From: an uncultured Lachnospiraceae bacterium
Lineage (GTDB): Bacteria > Bacillota > Clostridia > Lachnospirales > Lachnospiraceae
Direction: 5' to 3'
Length of the DNA: 8,073 nt
NCBI GenBank assembly: GCA_946627575.1
Contig: CAMOVS010000039.1
Location: 1 to 8,073 of the forward strand
Position numbers and translations under genes: made by a program. Positions 5,718-8,073 of the stretch are shown piece by piece (positions within the stretch are counted from its first letter, which is position 1; each line of letters begins with the position of its first letter). Under the pieces are notes generated by a model. It saw only the letters and a list, made by a program, of their open reading frames with translations, was not told the origin of the DNA and did not search any database.

Positions 5718-6740
5718 TTACTTGAGCTCCATCCTAATCGTTAGGGATCCTTCTTTGGTCTCCACCTCTGCCATACTTCCGCTAATCAGGGGCATGGTAG
5801 GCGGCAGGTGACCGATATCCAGATCCATGACTATCGGCAGGCCAAGATCTTTCAGGACTCCCGTCACCGCTTCATACTGGTCCAGTCCCATCATATCCTC
5901 TCGGTAATGCCAGGGTCTTCCGATCAGAAAGCCAGCCGCGCAATCGAACCAGCCGGCCTCCCGAAGCTGCCATACAGCCCTCCTCATGCTCATTACCGTC
6001 AGGTCACAGGATTCCAGAAACCAGATAATCCCGTCTTCTTTATATTTCTCATTAAAGTCTTTTACCCTGTCATATTTTGTCCCGCACAGGATCTGAAGAA
6101 TATCCAGACAGCCGCCCAGAAGCCGGCCGTGAAAATGGACATCCCGGTCAGGAAGGGACCGCAGGGCAAAGGGTTCCGTCACATGGTAAGGCAGCAGGGG
6201 GTGGTCTTCATCCTTCAGGCTTTCCTTCTCCCAAAATGGATAATTGCTTACAGCAAGCTTTCTCCCGCATATCATATCGAAGGCATCCTGAACGGCCTCA
6301 TGCCAGGGCTCCATACCAAAGGTGGGAGCACATGGCCCATAGATGGCCGCCGTATCCGCCAAGGTAGGCAGAAGGAAGGTCAGATTGGTATTATCCGAAT
6401 ATCCCATAAACCATTTAGGATCCGAACAACGAACCTTCTCAAAATCTATATAAGGAAGAATTCCGCACATGAGCTCTCCCCCTCCACAGGATAGGATAAC
6501 CTTGGCATCCTTGCCGCAATAAAGATCCATGAATTCAGCTGCGCACAGTTCCGGCTCATTGCTGATGCCGATCCCACTTCCCTCATAGACATTGGGTCCC
6601 TTCAGGATACCATAGCCCATGGACTCGAATCGGCTGACCGCATGATCGAAACCGGTTCGGTAGGGTTCTATATTGCATCCAAAGGATGGTGCGGCAAATC
6701 CTATGGTCTGTCCCTGTCTAAGAAATTCTCCATATCTCAT
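5718..6740 (-). CDS. S66-family LD-carboxypeptidase, MccF-like
   Basis: This is a 340-residue cytosolic serine peptidase of family S66, which contains LdcA (removes the terminal D-Ala from L,D-linked muropeptides in wall recycling) and MccF (cleaves microcin C-type toxins and related peptidyl or aminoacyl nucleotides). It opens with GQTIGFAAPS and has the nucleophile S115 in GYSDNTN, E243 in WFLESCD and H311 in DIGHLPP, completing the Ser-Glu-His triad. The spacing matches MccF (S118/E243/H311 in the E. coli protein, from memory) better than the shorter LdcA, as does the longer chain. There is no signal peptide. AGGAG (complement of 6750-6754) lies 9 bases before the ATG. It is divergent from a secreted NlpC/P60-like gene and convergent with murG, so a wall-recycling role fits. 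Detoxification is the main alternative. Confidence 0.92.
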   Translation of the reverse strand: MRYGEFLRQGQTIGFAAPSFGCNIEPYRTGFDHAVSRFESMGYGILKGPNVYEGSGIGISNEPELCAAEFMDLYCGKDAKVILSCGGGELMCGILPYIDFEKVRCSDPKWFMGYSDNTNLTFLLPTLADTAAIYGPCAPTFGMEPWHEAVQDAFDMICGRKLAVSNYPFWEKESLKDEDHPLLPYHVTEPFALRSLPDRDVHFHGRLLGGCLDILQILCGTKYDRVKDFNEKYKEDGIIWFLESCDLTVMSMRRAVWQLREAGWFDCAAGFLIGRPWHYREDMMGLDQYEAVTGVLKDLGLPIVMDLDIGHLPPTMPLISGSMAEVETKEGSLTIRMELK

Positions 6741-6884
6741 ATGTTTTTTCTCCTATCTGATAACAAATGCCGGGGCTAAAATAGCCACAGACCGCTCTGA
6801 GCTATTATTTTAAACCTTTACTGCAAAGCATCTTTTCAAATCCTGTCCAAAAAAATGCGATTTTGATCATATTCACGAAGATAA

Positions 6885-6911
6885 TGTCAAATATTTGCAA
6901 ATATTTTGACA
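6885..6911. repeat. Near-perfect 27-base palindrome
   Basis: The core AAATATTTGCAAATATTT (6889-6906) is an exact 18-base palindrome. It is flanked by TGTC on the left and TGACA on the right, which pair with a one-base offset. It lies 145 bases upstream of the S66 gene and about 300 bases upstream of the secreted peptidase gene. There is no U-run, so it is more likely a protein-binding site than a terminator. Confidence 0.55.
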
Positions 6912-7038
6912 AATATGCATAAGTCCTCCTGCTTTTCCCGCGAAAAGATCGTTTATTTTGTGGATAGAAATTGACTGATATTCATTCTATCATAAAAGCA
7001 TCCTTTCAGAAAAGCCATTTCCGCAAGTAATTTTTACA

Positions 7039-7058
7039 TAATAATTTGATAATTATTA
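7039..7058. repeat. AT-rich 8-bp inverted repeat
   Basis: TAATAATT (7039-7046) and AATTATTA (7051-7058) are perfect complements around TGAT. In such AT-rich sequence this may be chance, but it lies 51 bases upstream of the promoter at 7110. Confidence 0.3.
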
Positions 7059-7082
7059 CAAATCTCAGCGAGAAATAATCCC

Positions 7083-7107
7083 ATTTGTTACAGAAGTGTT
7101 AACAAAT
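7083..7107 (+). promoter_or_regulatory. Operator-like dyad next to the -35 box
   Basis: ATTTGTTA (7083-7090) and TAACAAAT (7100-7107) are perfect 8-bp inverted repeats separated by 9 bases. The element ends two bases before the TTGACT -35 box. The half-site centres lie 17 bases apart, and this position suits an activator touching RNA polymerase or a repressor. The regulator is unknown. Confidence 0.45.
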
Positions 7108-7109
7108 CC

Positions 7110-7138
7110 TTGACTTTGCTTAACATCTAGTGTAATAT
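7110..7138 (+). promoter_or_regulatory. Promoter of the secreted NlpC/P60-like gene
   Basis: TTGACT (7110-7115) and TAATAT (7133-7138) are separated by 17 bases. The -35 box matches five of six and the -10 box four of six. A start near 7145 would give a leader of about 70 bases. TATAAG at 7136-7141 is an alternative -10 but would need 20-base spacing. Confidence 0.6.
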
Positions 7139-7154
7139 AAGCGAGGACATAGGG

Positions 7155-7217
7155 ATGCAGGCAGCCATTTGCATCCGGACAATGAAGAATGAAGAAAATA
7201 AAGGAGAAGAGCTGTGA
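7155..7217 (+). other. Possible 20-codon upstream reading frame overlapping the next start codon
   Basis: An ATG at 7155 opens 20 codons that end in a TGA (7215-7217) overlapping the GTG start at 7214 in a GTGA arrangement. GAGG at 7143-7146 lies 8 bases before the ATG, and a second in-frame ATG is at 7182. The predicted transcription start near 7145 would remove most of that ribosome site, which weakens the case. It may be a coupling leader peptide or chance. Confidence 0.25.
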
Positions 7218-7924
7218 AGAATTATAAGAGACTCATTGCGTGCTTTGTGGCGATTACAGTCTTCGCAGGCGGCTTCCTGTTCACTACACCGACAGCGGCC
7301 CTTGCAGCGACGACCGACAGCATGGAGAATTATGCTCCAGGCGCAGACGATGCACAAGAGGAAACAGATAACACCAACATTAAAGACCAGTACATCGAGT
7401 ACAATACCAAACCGGCTGTGAAAACTGTGAACAAGCTGGAGAAGTGGTACAATGTATGTACCAGTGTCGGCAGGACTCTGAAGAAAAAACGCTTCCATTA
7501 TTCTAACGGTGGATGCAAGAGTACTCTGGCCAAGGGAATCCGCAGCGGCAGAAAGTGTAATTGTGCTTTATATGTATCCTGGTGTCTCCAGGAATATGGT
7601 GCCATCAGCAAGGGCAAGACCTTCTACGTAAAAGGCAGCGGAAGGCTGAGCAAGAGTCTTGGAAGCAAGGTCAGGGTCATTCGTGTATATAAGAAAGCCA
7701 AGAACGCCGGTCTTAAGCCAGGCGATATCGTATGCTTTACCACTCCCCACGCCTGTATCTATGCCGGCAAGAGCAAGAACGGAAACCGCTTGTGGTTTGA
7801 TCAGGGTAAGATCGCTACCTACGGAAACAGCAACGGTGCCCGCTATAAGTCCTATGGCAAGAGACAGGAAGGTTATCTGAACAACCGTACCGTATCTTAC
7901 ATTATCCGAATCAAAGACCTGTAA
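7214..7924 (+). CDS. Secreted NlpC/P60-like cysteine peptidase (putative peptidoglycan hydrolase)
   Basis: The gene starts with GTG at 7214, 7 bases after AGGAG (7202-7206). Residues 1-32 are a signal peptide: a KNYKR basic start, a hydrophobic core and a likely cut near AALAA. The mature protein begins with an acidic stretch (about 35-60), then becomes strongly basic to the end at 236. Residues 112-197 match the papain-like NlpC/P60 pattern: nucleophile C117 in NCALYVSW, LKPGDIVCF (167-175), and H179 in PHACIYAGK, with D196 or Q197 in WFDQG as a possible third residue. Such enzymes cut stem peptides in peptidoglycan. It differs from typical members, which have DCSGFV, and has seven Cys in the mature part, many for an exported protein. 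No separate wall-binding repeats are seen; the basic C-terminus could bind anionic wall polymers. The exact substrate is unknown; a CHAP-like amidase is an alternative. Confidence 0.82.
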   Translation: MKNYKRLIACFVAITVFAGGFLFTTPTAALAATTDSMENYAPGADDAQEETDNTNIKDQYIEYNTKPAVKTVNKLEKWYNVCTSVGRTLKKKRFHYSNGGCKSTLAKGIRSGRKCNCALYVSWCLQEYGAISKGKTFYVKGSGRLSKSLGSKVRVIRVYKKAKNAGLKPGDIVCFTTPHACIYAGKSKNGNRLWFDQGKIATYGNSNGARYKSYGKRQEGYLNNRTVSYIIRIKDL

Positions 7925-7997
7925 AAGTTCCTTGATGAGACAGCTTTCAAAAGGCATACTCCTGCTAAAGCTGTAAAATAATTAAACAAAGGAAGAC

Positions 7998-8045
7998 AAA
8001 GGCTTTGCAAAGCATATCTGAACGCTTTGCAAAGCCTTTATTTAT
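7998..8045 (+). terminator. Strong hairpin terminator after the secreted peptidase gene
   Basis: AAAGGCTTTGCAAAGC (7998-8013) and GCTTTGCAAAGCCTTT (8024-8039) form a perfect 16-bp stem with a 10-base loop, followed by a T-rich ATTTATAT. The A-run on the left gives a short U-run on the other strand, so it may act both ways. Each arm contains the 12-base palindrome GCTTTGCAAAGC. The 34 bases after the stem show nothing I can name. Confidence 0.8.
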
Positions 8046-8073
8046 ATGTTACTCTGTTCTACGGACAAAGAAG

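Larger units (their letters stand above)
6741..7213. other. AT-rich divergent intergenic region with several dyads
   Basis: This 473-base region separates two divergent cell-wall-related genes. It holds a 27-base near-palindrome (6885-6911), an 8-bp dyad (7039-7058), an 8-bp dyad just before the -35 box (7083-7107) and a promoter (7110-7138). It also has a direct repeat AAAGCATCYTTTCA (6825-6838 and 6995-7008), a small hairpin GGCTA-AAA-TAGCC (6774-6786), and a short upstream frame ending on the start codon of the next gene. I could not find a convincing promoter for the minus-strand gene, and I see no RNA gene. Confidence 0.6.

Noticed and set aside
7940..7974. Hairpin ACAGCTTT/AAAGCTGT as the terminator of the secreted peptidase gene
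   Set aside because: The loop is 19 bases and no U-run follows; the much stronger hairpin at 7998-8039 is the better choice.
1..8073. Transposon, prophage, CRISPR array or toxin-antitoxin pair
   Set aside because: No transposase, integrase, terminal repeats, regular repeat-spacer pattern or paired small genes are present.

Overview
The window looks like a chromosomal segment from a low-to-mid GC Firmicute, most likely a member of the Lachnospiraceae or a close clostridial relative. This is inferred from strong purine-rich ribosome binding sites, the form of the MurG protein (the stand-alone Bacillus/Clostridium type with an SRGDQ motif), the clostridial style of the Ser/Thr kinase, and a small conserved protein that I associate with that family. 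I see no phage, transposon, CRISPR, tRNA or rRNA sequence.

Left part (1-2831, all minus strand): a putative signalling module. A cytoplasmic Hanks-type Ser/Thr kinase is followed by a small single-pass membrane protein with a glycine-rich linker and a C-terminal zinc ribbon. Next comes a larger membrane protein with an N-terminal zinc ribbon, one membrane segment and a long acidic, partly coiled-coil C-terminal region that runs off the left edge. This is the least explained and most interesting part of the window.

Middle part (2832-5700): an intergenic region with a 14-bp-arm inverted repeat lies upstream of a plus-strand conserved 89-residue protein of unknown function. A minus-strand MTA/SAH nucleosidase (mtnN) and a plus-strand stand-alone MurG diverge from a shared 314-bp region that holds a good promoter for each. 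MurG ends at a strong rho-independent terminator.

Right part (5718-8073): a minus-strand S66-family LD-carboxypeptidase of the MccF-like type and a plus-strand secreted NlpC/P60-like cysteine peptidase diverge from a 473-bp AT-rich region. That region has three separate dyad-symmetric elements and a recognisable promoter. The secreted enzyme ends at a hairpin with a perfect 16-bp stem.

Together, murG (lipid II synthesis), the S66 peptidase (cytosolic muropeptide or peptide processing) and the NlpC/P60-like protein (extracellular wall hydrolysis) give the right half a cell-wall theme. mtnN recycles the by-products of SAM use. No direct link between the kinase module and the wall genes can be shown from the sequence alone.
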